From Micractinium sp. NFX-FRZ (lineage: Eukaryota; Chlorophyta; Trebouxiophyceae; Chlorellales; Chlorellaceae), in contig JAPTJF010000446.1 of the NCBI GenBank assembly GCA_029339195.1, positions 1-51,811 on the forward strand: DNA of 51,811 nt, written 5' to 3'. The stretch's first letter is position 1. Each line of letters opens with the position of its first letter. This document shows, piece by piece, positions 43,038 through 51,811 of this stretch. The translations under genes and the position numbers were made by a program. The notes under the pieces are model-generated. The model ran no database searches. It was not told where the DNA came from and was given only the letters and a program-made list of their open reading frames with translations.

Positions 43038-46000
43038 ATGGAAGCTTGGAAAGGGGCAGGGGGCGGCCCAGGGGTCTTTGGCCCTGATGCCTCAGGCGCA
43101 TGTGCCGGCCTGCAGCCCTCTAGCGAGGCTGCAGCGGCGGTCAGCCAGTCTGCAGAGGTGAGTTCTGGATGGGTTCGTGCGCCTGGGTGCTGGGGCGGTG
43201 CCCAAGCCCGCCCCCACTGACCCCTGTTCAACTTTCAAGTGCCGCAGGCCGCCGCCGCCGCCCCAGGCCCTCGTGAGCAGCAAGCAGAGCTCTTTTGCGC
43301 GGGCACGGTGGCTCAGGATGCGCCACAGGCCACAGTAGCCAAGCAGCAGCCGGCGGGCCTCTCCCCCGTTCCCGCCCCCACTCCTGAGGCTGGCGACGAT
43401 CCGGCGCCATGGACGGCAGGTGAGGGGCATTCGTGGGAAGGGTGTGGGCAGCCGCGCCACCTGCAGTGCCTCCCCCCCAGTTCAGCACAATGCAACTCTG
43501 CATTCGTTTACGTAGGGTGTGCACATAGTGCTCCCAGTACTCTGCTCTTCTTCTGACCTGCGCTGCCACGCTGCTGCCCTCGCCACTGCAGGCCCGCCAA
43601 CCGCCGGCGAGCCGGCCGCAGCAGCCGCACAGCCCGCGGCTTTGCCAGAAGGCCCTGCGTCCGCCACACCCCCGAGCCCCGGCCTCCCTCTTAAGAGCAA
43701 GTGCCCCTCAGCCCCGGTGGAGTGTGAGGCAGCAGAGGTTCTGGCCCGTCTAGCGGGAGTGGAGGGCGGGGAGGCGGCAGCCGACGCCGGCGGGGCATCG
43801 GCAGCGGCAGCGGCGGCAGCAGGCGCGACGCAGCCAGGTGCGCGGTGTGTGGGCCTGGCACAGCCTGCCCAGTCCCCACCCGGCCGGCACACGTCTGTTG
43901 CATGTGGCCCTGGCCTGCATGCGCGCTGCCCCTGCTGACGCTGCTCACTATGCACTCAGCCCCATCCTGCCTTCCTGCCTGTGCTTTGGCTGCCCCATCC
44001 CACCATCCAGACCCTGACAGCCCTCGCCCCTCCCGCCTCTCCTGCCTGCAGCGCGAGCAACGCGTCGGCCCGCGGCCGCAGCAGCCACCGACCCAGCTGG
44101 CGCCTCGGTTGTGCAGGGCACTCCTGCCGCAGCCTCCAAGGGGTACAGCCTGGTGAGGGCAGTGCTGCTTTCCCGCCCGCCCTCCCGCAGCCTGTGGCGC
44201 AGCGCACAAGGCAGGCGGCCGGCGGCAGCGGTGCCTTGTACCCGGGCACACGCACGCGCACTTGCCGTGGGCCCAGCTGCCTCCACGTCAACGCCCACCT
44301 AAAATGCTTTTGTGTACTCGCCCACTTGCCGCCCCCATTCGCTGCCTGCCCTGACGTCACCTGAGCACCCCTCGCTCTCCACCCTGCCTCCGCCCTCCTG
44401 TGCAGAATTCGCGCGTGGGGCAGGCCACAGTGGCGGTGCTCGATTACATCCGCCGCCACCAGAGCTACTATCTGGAGAACGGGAACAGCGGCGTGCCGGA
44501 GCGCATGCTGAGGTGCGCGCTGTGGTTGCTGGGCAGAGTGCCGGGCGGGTGGTTGCGGCGTGCGTGCAGCGGGGTGGCAGAGCGCATGCTCAAAGTTTGT
44601 GCGATGGATGCTCATGTGGAGGCTCATGTGGATGCATGTGAGTCGTGTGAGCGCAGCTGGGTTGGCCTGCCTGGCCTTCATAGCGACGCTGCGCTATGCG
44701 TTGCAGCTCTGCGCGATCACAAAGGAAGCCCCAGGCTGTGGGGCGAGCTACGCAGGTTCTGCATCACACCATTGCCAATAAATCGCCCCCCTTCGCCCCC
44801 AATTGCACCCACTTTGCATCCGCAGGCAACCGTTGGGCAACAACCCTGCCTCTGATGTTCACCTGACACATGACGCTGTCTCCTTCTTCTGCTTCTTCTT
44901 CTACATCATCATTGCAGGCCGTCAAGGGGCAACAGCCCCACCTCTGTTGTCTCACCCGAAGCATCACAAGCCTCTCTGTTCCTCCTCACACTTCGTTTGT
45001 TTTCTGAACAGAGCAGCAATGCAGGCATACGTTTGGCAACATCTCTTATCTTGTCCCACCTGATGCATCGTGTCGTGTTGCCCTTCCCCTTTCAAGCATT
45101 GCAGGCAGACGTTTGGCAACAACCCGGACACCTCCAAGGCGCTCCGCTTCCTGGTGGCAGAAAACCGCATTGTGCGGTCCGGGCTGGGAGGGCGCAAGGA
45201 CCCCTTCTCTTATGTGGTGCGTTGACCTTGGCTGCACAATGCTTGGCACTTGGTTTGTCTATTGCCTCGGGGTGCGGCAGATGTGTGAAGGCGGGGCTGA
45301 GAACAGCATCGTGCGCTCTGGGCTGCAGACCCTGGGCGGAGCCACGTCAGAGCAGCTGCTGCGTTGCCACGCTGGCGACCCCTGTGCGAGTGGGGACTTT
45401 TTAGACGACTCTTCATTCTCGGCTTGCAAACTTCCCTGTGCAGCTTGCGCCTGGGGCAGACGACACGCCACTCCCGCTGGCGGTGGCGCCCCCGAGCGGG
45501 CGCGGCAGCGCCGCCGCCCGTGCCGCAGCCGCCGCTGCCGCTGCCGCCACGGCAGCAGCGGATGCAGCCGCTGCAGGGCAGCTGCAGCCAGAGGCAGAGA
45601 GCGGCAACCTGGTGCAGCAGCCTGCGGCAGCAGCGCTGGTGCGGCAGGGGTCTGGAGTCGGCTCTGCGCGTGCGGCCAGCGAACCGCGGCCCACGCCCAC
45701 CGTGCTGCGCGGTGCCACCAAGCGCAAGCCGCAGCGGCCAAGCTCCGCCGCCGCGCACACGCCGCTGCAGCCGGCCCCCAGCTCGGCGCAGCGGCGGCGC
45801 GAGCAACAGCAGCAGCAGCAGCAGCAGGCGGAGGCCGCGCCCTCTGCAGCAGCAGCAGCAGCGGCAGCTACACGTGCGCTGTCTGCCGACTTTGGAGACG
45901 GGCCAGACACGGCCCGGCGGCGGCGCCGGCCCTCAACGAAAGCGCAGGAGAACGCAGCTGCCGAGCAGCTGCTGGAGCAGTTGGAAGGGCCCGGTACCGG

Positions 46001-46892
46001 CGGCAAGGCGGGGCGTAAGCGCGCGGCGCCGACGCCCTCGCCCGGCGCGGGGGCGGCCGCCGCTGCCGCCTCGTTTGTGGTGACCGACTTGGAGGCGGAA
46101 GCCAGCAGCACGCAGATGGCAGATGACGGTGCAGCATCACGGCAGCAGCAGTCGGGCAGCAAGCGGCAGCGGGGCGGCGGGAGCCTGGCGGCGGCGGCGA
46201 TGATGACGCCGTCGCCGGGCGCAGGGGCCATGTGCGCGCCACCTGGCATGATGGTGCCAGCTGTCACGCCAGCTGGCATGATGATGTCACCAATGATGCC
46301 CATGACCATGCCCATGACGTACGCGCATGCAGGCTGCATGATGCCGTCCCCGGCGGGCATGCCGCTGTTCCCCACGCCCGCAGCACCCGCGCCCGCTGCA
46401 CCTTCGGCCAGCGGCGGGAGCGGCGGCGCCGCGCCTGCTCTGTCTCCAGAGCAGGCACAGCAGGCGCAGCAGCAGCAGCAGGCCGCCATGATGCAGATGC
46501 AGATGCAGATGCAGGCGCATGCCACTCAGATGGCGTTCATGCAGATGCAGTGGATGCAGATGCAGCACTGGCAGGCGCAGGCACAGCAGGCGCAGCAGGT
46601 GCAGCAGCACCAGACGGCCGCGGTGTCGGGCATGCAGCCACCCGAACAACAGCAGCAGCAGCAGCAGCAGGGGTCTCAGCAAGAGCAGCAGGCACGGCCG
46701 CCGTCAAGAGGCTCTGAACAGCAGCAGCAGCAGCAGCAGCAGCAGGAGGCATCAGGGCAGGATGCGGCACCCAAGGAGGAGGCTGCGGAGGAGGCAACCG
46801 GGCTGCATGTGCCGCTCACCGCAGGCGAGGCAGCAGCGGGCCAGGGTCTCGGAGCTGCGCAGCTGGGCGGCAGCAGCCAGGCGCAGGAGTAG
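43038..46892 (+). CDS. HTH/winged-helix-like protein with Met/Gln-rich tail
   Basis: Seven exons: 43038-43157, 43248-43419, 43592-43837, 44052-44152, 44406-44512, 45105-45216 and 45444-46892, giving about 768 residues with consistent phases. The first ~210 residues are Ala/Pro-rich. Exons 5 and 6 encode the only compact domain (about 213-286): VGQATVAVLDYIRRHQ, GVPERMLRQTFGNNPDTSKAL, RFLVAENRIVRSGLGGRKDP. This reads as a small three-helix or winged-helix fold ending in a basic hairpin, probably for DNA or protein binding; I cannot name the family with certainty. The last exon encodes a long disordered tail with basic patches (TKRKPQRP, GRKRAAPTP), Met-rich blocks and MQMQMQMQ-type repeats, then poly-Gln. 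A nuclear role is inferred. The exon 6 donor could also be three bases earlier (45213). Confidence 0.65.
44500..44600. repeat. copy of exon 5 end
   Basis: GAGCGCATGCTGAGG at the exon 5 donor (about 44500) recurs as AGAGCGCATGCTCAAAG near 44579 in the next intron. Confidence 0.65.
44822..45130. repeat. four-copy array of an exon start with acceptor
   Basis: GCAGG followed by an ACGTTTGGCAACAACCC-like stretch and a CACCTGA-like stretch begins at 44822, 44914, 45021 and 45101. The last carries the functional acceptor and exon; the first three are diverged intronic copies. Spacings are 92, 107 and 80 bp. Confidence 0.85.
45285..45335. repeat. copy of exon 6 interior in downstream intron
   Basis: GCTGAGAACAGCATCGTGCG and CTCTGGGCTG resemble exon 6 (GCAGAAAACCGCATTGTGCG and GTCCGGGCTG, near 45155-45190). 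Confidence 0.7.
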
Positions 46893-47054
46893 GCAGGCAC
46901 TTTGCAAGCAGCAGCAGCTTTGCAAGCAGCAGCACCAGCAGCACCAGACATCTTCGGGCAGAGGGCTCTGCCCGGCTCTGCCCGGCCGTGCACTCGTGCT
47001 CCCTCATCTCCCCACTCAACACTGCAATGTCCAATCCAAGGGCGGCAACAATCG

Positions 47055-47086
<32 letters not shown>

Positions 47087-47794
47087 CTAGCACCAGCAGT
47101 ACAGGTAGCCAGATGAGAGGTACGGCAGCCGGCAGCCCGCGCCCGGCACCCGTCGGCGGCCGCCCCAACGGCCCCAACCTCCAACACTGCTCCCCAGTTA
47201 TGAGCAAGAGCAGCCTTTCCGTGACACTCCATGCCCCCGTCCTTTTCATTAGAAGTAGGCAGCTGAGCTCGCCAGTTTTATTGTGATCATGCACGCCCTC
47301 CTGGCTGCGGCCTTCCCTCCCCTCCTCCCTTTGTTTGTTTCTTTGTTTGCACTTGCATCAAGAACTGCCAGCCCCCCGTCCTCCCCCCTGCTTGTCAGAC
47401 CGCAGCTGACCCGTCATCGCCACCGTCGGCACATCCCAGCTGGTCCTATTGCCCTATAGCCAAGTGCGCCGCGCCACGTGGCGCCCCCTCATCTGTGTGT
47501 AGCGTTGCACGCCCCAGCTGTAATATGCTGGCCGCTTGCAAGGCGCCCCCTGAGGCAACTTGGAGGTAGATAGAAACGTGAGGGGAGGGGTGCGGGAGCG
47601 TGGCATGCTGTGGAGGACGTGTGTGGAGAAGGTGGGTGGAACGCACAACACGGTCTGTCAGGTGAAGGGTCAGGGTGCATGGCATGCTATGCTGGAAAGA
47701 TGGATGGCACTCGAGCAACGCATCCGGGCCCGGTGTGGCATTGGGGAGGCACATTGGCTTCACACACACGAGCATGCATGGTAGAAGGAAGTGT
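46893..47794. other. convergent intergenic region
   Basis: This holds the 3' UTRs of the HTH-like gene (plus) and the LisH-like gene (minus). CAG-rich repeats continue to about 47100. No coding segment is convincing. Confidence 0.5.
47519..47523 (+). terminator. possible TGTAA polyadenylation signal
   Basis: The first clear plus-strand TGTAA after the HTH-like gene lies 627 nt beyond the stop. A 3' UTR of this length is possible in green algae, but the assignment is weak. Confidence 0.4.
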
Positions 47795-50398
47795 TTAGAA
47801 CAAGTCGTCAATGTCTTGCAGCAGCTGGTCCTCATTGGCTGGCTGCTCCACCGGCCCCATCGCCTCAATTTTGGCAGCTGCCTTCAAAGCAGCATCGCGA
47901 ATGCACGGGTCTGGCAGCTGTCCGCCACCCTCTGCTGCCGCAGTCGCCCCCCCAGGCTGCGCTGCCTCTGTGCCTGCAGGCTTTCCCGTGCTGCCGCTCT
48001 TGAGGCTGGCGCCGCAGCTGCCGGCCCAGCGGTGCTCTGCATCCAACCGGGTCTGCTGCTGCAATGTAGCGGCAGGTGCTGCCCCCGCCTCTGCCTGCAC
48101 CCCCTGCACTAACCGCTGCTGCTGCTCATGCGGCTGCTCATGCTGCTCCCCAGGCTGAGGCGGCTGCTGTGCCTCAGGCTGACCCTGCTGCTGTGCCTCA
48201 GGCTGCTGCTGCTCCTGCTGCTGCTCCTGTTGCTGCTCATGCAGCCGGCCCAGCGCAGGTGCAGGCCACACCAGCGGTTGCTGACTCGTGGTCGCTTGGG
48301 GCGCCTGCGCATCGGCTGCTGCTTCTGGCAGTGACGCCGCTGGCGCTGCAGCCGCTGCTGCTGCTGCAGCTGCTCCAACCGGAGGCTCCACACATGGTGC
48401 CGCCTCTGCTGCCGCCGTCGGCTGCCCCGTGGGTGCTGTCGCTGGTGCTGGCTCTGGGGCTGCCGCTCCCTGCTCTGGCTGGCATGGCGCCAGCCGCATG
48501 GGCGGGTCAAGGCTGACAATGGGCAGCACAGGCAGCATGAGCTGCTCCTCTTGCTGCAGCTGCTGCTGCTGCTGCTGCTCCTCCTCCTCCTCCTCCCCCC
48601 GCCGCTGCGCCACCCGCTGCTGCTGCCTCCTCTGCCGGCCCGCCTGCGGCTGCCGCCGGCCGCTGCCCGCGCCTCTCGAGGGAGCCTTGCCCGCTTTTGG
48701 TGCGTGGCCCGCCGCCGCGCCCACCTGCTGCTGCTGCTGGCCAGCGGCGCCCGCCGCCGCTTCCATGCAGGAGCCTGGTCTTAGGGGCAAGCCCGTGGGC
48801 GAGGCGGCCCCTGGCCTCACTACCTGCTGCAGCACCTCTGCCAGGTACGGGTCCGCTGGCAGATCTGCTAGCACAGCTTCTGGGTCAGCAATGAGCTCTG
48901 ACAAGAAGCCGCCCTCACTGCCCCCACCACCGCTGCCAAGGGCGCAAGCGCCAGCGCCAGCGCAGCCAGCAGTGCCGCCAGCAGTGCCGCCGTCCACACC
49001 GACCCCTTCAGGCGCGGCGGTGCCCCTGCCAGGCTCGGCTGGCGGGATGCGGGCCCCGTTGGTGCCGCCGCCGCCCGCAGGGTGCGCTGTCTGCGCTGTG
49101 CTGTTGATGTGCTGGGCCAGGTGCTCAGCAAACGCGAGCTGCAATGGGCGGGCAGGCGTGTGTGTGGGCAGGTGAGGGGACCAGGCAGGCAGGCGTGTGT
49201 GTGGGAAGGTGAGGGGCCAGCCGGGCAGGCAGACAGGCAGGCAGGCAGGTGGGTGTGTGGGCAGGTAAGGGGGCCCGGCGGGCAGACAGGCGGGCAGGCA
49301 GTTGTCTGCGCAGCAGGCAGGCGCGTGTGTGTGGGCAGCTGGGCATGGAGCGCCACGAAGCGCATGCATTCATGCACTTGTGGATGCGAAGGTAGGAATG
49401 CAGGCGGGCATGGGCTGCACCTGCACCGGCCCGTCGTCCAGCAGGAGCTCCAGCCCAGAGGCATCCATCGGGAGGTTCAGCAGGTCTAGGGAGGCGTACC
49501 AGCCGCCGCCGCCCGCAGCATCGTCAGCCCCGCCAAACAGGCCAGCACCCATGAAGCCGCCGCCGCCGCCATCTGCAGCAGCATACTGCAGGGCTGCTGC
49601 CTCGGGCGGGTCTGCGGTGCGCCGGCGCTTAGGTGGTGCACCCTTGCGGTGCCGGCCGGGGGTGGCGGCGCGCGGCTGCCCGGTGGCAGCGCCGGCGGCA
49701 GCTGCCTGCTGCTGCTGCTGAAGTGGCTGTTGCGGCGGCTGCATGTAGTGCTGCTGCCTGCCCTGGTAAGGTTCGTACTCCATTGCTGCAGCACCGCCCT
49801 CATCCTGTGCGGCATAACCTGCGTAGCCCGGCGCATGCGCCTGCTGCTGCCACTGCGCCTGTGCTGCCCCAGCTGCCGCGGCTTGCTGCTGGGCAGCGGC
49901 CGCTGCCACCGCCGCTCGCTCGTGCTGGGCAGCCGCTGCAACTGGCTGCGGCTGCTCAGGGGCTTCAAACGTGCCACCTGCCTCAGCAACAGCCCCAGGC
50001 GCAGCACCCGCCTCGGCATCTAGCGCTGCCAGCACCCGCCTCGCCAGCGGGTTTTGCGCGGCCAGCGCCTCGCGCCGCGCCTCCACCTCCTTTAGCCGCA
50101 CATAGTCGTTCAGCAAGTCAACAAGGCTGCGTACACCTGGGGGCGCCGCCGTGCCGCCTGCTGCGCGGAACAGCGTCTTGGCCTCCCTACGGGGACGGGG
50201 CACCAGAGGGGCGAGGTGGTTGCCGGCAGGGTGGGCGAGGCGGCGGCGGCGGCGGGTGAGCGCCTGCAGGGCCGAACGCGGTCCCTGGCCGGGCGCTCAC
50301 CTTTTGAAAGCGGTGCCGGTCTTGCTGAACCGCTCTTTCTCCAGGTAGCCCAACACAAGCACAGCGACTTCGTAGTTCGAGACGCTGTTGTCGCCCAT
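47795..50398 (-). CDS. LisH-like domain, Gln-rich protein
   Basis: Three exons on the minus strand: 50398-50301, 50186-49421 and 49138-47795, giving about 735 residues. The N-terminus VAVLVLGYLEKERFSKTGTA followed by FKREAKTLF fits a LisH motif, a short helical dimerisation module, with a second helix SLVDLLNDYVRLKEVEARR. The arrangement recalls LisH proteins such as NPAT, but no other domain links them. The middle is Ala/Gln-rich with a basic patch (GRHRKGAPPKRRR). Later come LAFAEHLAQHI, a SELIADPEAVLADLPADPYLAEVLQQVV segment (helical, acidic), a basic QRRQQQRVAQRR block, poly-Glu and poly-Gln runs, and an acidic terminus ANEDQLLQDIDDLF. The tail resembles short transactivation-type segments. 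A nuclear cofactor is a reasonable inference, but the function is unknown. The start codon is the first ATG of the LisH exon. Confidence 0.65.
49150..49325. repeat. intronic tandem repeat
   Basis: The intron between exons 2 and 3 of the LisH-like gene is largely three to four imperfect copies of a unit near 55-60 bp, containing GGCGTGTGTGTGGG and GGTGAGGGG. Confidence 0.75.
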
Positions 50399-51701
50399 CG
50401 TGGCGTAGGCTGGCAACAACCCCTGAGCGTCCGGCGAGCAAACAGCCAGCTGCCCGCCAGCCTTTGCACGGGCTGGCGCCAGCTGCCTCTTGGTCAGCCG
50501 AGGGAAACCATACCAGGCTTCTTGCACGTGCTCACAATGAGGGTGGGCGATTTACGGCTGCGCCTGGCATGGCAGAGCCTACCCATGCCACCGCCGCCAG
50601 CTCATCGTTTGCCTGGCGGGCGCCGAAATGCACCCCTTCTCTGCTTGGTTGGCAGCAGCAAATGTCTGCCAGGCTGCCTTGGTATGTCAGCCTACTTCCT
50701 TGTCCTACGTCCTGTGTCTTCCATACTTCAACCTGCCCTGTGCTAAGGCGTGCACTTGCTACCTCTTCACCCCGCAATCCTGCTTGCAGCCTGGCACCAC
50801 TGACATGCCACATGCCCTCATCATGACGACCCTCGTGAGCCCAGTGCGGCACGCTATTTATTAAAAGCTTTGGTCGGTCCATTATGGTGGAGCACATGCA
50901 GCAGTGCAGGCATCGCAGCAGGAAAATCAGAGTGTAGAACTGCATTGCCAGCGGGTCAGATGAAGCGGCAGAACACATAGGGCTCAGCGTGGTTTTGAAG
51001 TTCAAATCGCGTGTTCATGTGTGAGAACAAAGGTCAAACAGAGGCCCCTGGGTAAACGACGTGCTGCCAGTGCGGCGGCGTGTGCTGCTGCAGAAGCGCA
51101 GAAAGAGGCGTGCAGTATCAGGCCATGGGGAAAGATAAAAGGAGCACAGCAGGGTTTATGATCACGTTGCGCTCAGGCGGTCCGAGACAGAAAGGCAGAG
51201 AAGCAGGACCGAGGGAGGGGGTACACAGAGGCCTGGACACTGCAGGTGAGAAGGCTCATGAGTTGTTCAAGCCATGCTTAGAAGAGAGTTGGGGCAGTGC
51301 CATGCTTTCAAAAAAGAATCTGGTAGAAGACGGCGGATGCGATCACCGGGGAAAGATGGATTGGAAACATGTGGGGAGGGCGCAGAAGCTTGATGGCGGT
51401 GGTTGAGATGAGAGAAACGGGCAGGAACAGGACGAGGAGGGCGGTGGTTGAGAAAGGGCGCGGGAATGGGTCCGGCCCGGCTGGGCAGAGGGGGCCAACC
51501 GGATTGAGTGACGAGGGATTGGAAGGGGAGTGTGAAGGGGAGTGTGGGGAAGTGAAGTCTGGGATGTGTGGTGCGATGGGTGCTCTGAGCTGACAACTCG
51601 ATAATCAACTCTGGGATTGGCGCTGCGTAAAAACTGGGTGTGCGCATGTGCGTTGCCTGCAAAAGATGGGAAGATTACGCTTGATGCAGGGCTCAGTCGG
51701 G
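50399..51701. other. intergenic, upstream of LisH-like gene
   Basis: This should contain the promoter of the LisH-like gene at its left end and the 3' UTR of the partial gene at its right end. The stretch 51120-51580 is purine-rich on the plus strand. No gene was recognised. Confidence 0.5.
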
Positions 51702-51811
51702 TCACAGGGTCAGGCATGCATTGTCTTCCGCCTGCCAGTCCAGGAACAGGGTGTGCAGGTCCTCGCTGTCGCCAGCGGTGTGCCCAAACAGGGAGGAGGG
51801 GAGGTCACCCT
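51702..51811 (-). CDS. partial gene, C-terminal end only
   Basis: The minus strand is open from the window border to a TGA at 51702-51704, reading GDLPSSLFGHTAGDSEDLHT, then LFLDWQAEDNACLTL and the stop. The residues look like normal coding sequence (balanced acids, hydrophobics and one Trp), but the stretch is too short to assign a family. It may equally be a chance ORF. Confidence 0.35.
   Translation of the reverse strand, partial: GDLPSSLFGHTAGDSEDLHTLFLDWQAEDNACLTL

Noticed and set aside
41795..43231. 478-residue minus-strand ORF
   Set aside because: It is antisense to the PTB repeat exon and extends into intergenic sequence; Arg/Cys-rich shadow.
44822..45130. CRISPR-like array
   Set aside because: The repeats are unequal, diverged, spaced irregularly and derived from the neighbouring exon start in a eukaryotic intron.
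45413..46525. 370-residue minus-strand ORF
   Set aside because: It is antisense to the Met/Gln-rich exon of the HTH-like gene; poly-Cys and poly-Ala composition.
1..51811. tRNA, rRNA or transposon
   Set aside because: I saw no tRNA-like cloverleaf, rRNA core, transposase, reverse transcriptase or terminal-repeat element; a covariance or profile search was not possible here.

Overview
The window looks like nuclear DNA of a GC-rich green alga. I favour a Chlorella-like (trebouxiophyte) lineage, but that assignment is inference. The genes are split into many short exons by GT-AG introns. TGTAA, the polyadenylation signal typical of chlorophytes, follows most of the stop codons. The proteins match plant families: a plant PTB protein, an SR splicing factor, a HAT3.1/PRHA-type PHD protein, an ENT transporter and a plastid START-like protein. 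There are no bacterial operon features. Low-complexity Ala, Gln, Gly and Pro tracts are common, and they create many long antisense ORFs that are shadows.

Layout. At 0.8-6.3 kb two tandem minus-strand genes (822-2937 and 4922-6279) encode a diverged pair of unknown proteins. From 7.3 to 21.2 kb one minus-strand gene of at least 24 exons encodes a chromatin reader of about 2,260 residues with two MBD-like domains, a half CXXC-like cysteine cluster and a HAT3.1-type PHD finger. At 22.0-25.2 kb is a minus-strand equilibrative nucleoside transporter that needs a 7-nt microexon. Plus-strand genes follow for an SR splicing factor (26.0-28.1 kb) and a Tas-like aldo/keto reductase (28.7-33.3 kb). A minus-strand START/polyketide-cyclase-like gene (34.7-36.6 kb) diverges from a plus-strand PTB-like gene (36.9-42.3 kb). 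Next are a plus-strand helix-turn-helix-like protein with a Met/Gln-rich tail (43.0-46.9 kb) and a minus-strand LisH-like, Gln-rich protein (47.8-50.4 kb). A last minus-strand coding end enters from the right border (51.7 kb onward).

Exon models were built by hand: each intron was placed at splice consensus sites and the reading phase was checked across every junction. All of the multi-exon models close in frame. Five genes concern chromatin or RNA (the MBD/PHD protein, SR factor, PTB protein, HTH-like protein and LisH protein), but nothing shows that the genes act as one pathway.

The strongest unexplained signal is structural. In gene after gene, introns carry extra, partly decayed copies of the neighbouring exon edge with its splice site, at spacings of about 75-130 bp. 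One such copy (13883-13912) still has intact splice sites and would add ten residues in frame. Another intron holds a short telomere-repeat insertion flanked by a perfect 25-bp direct repeat.
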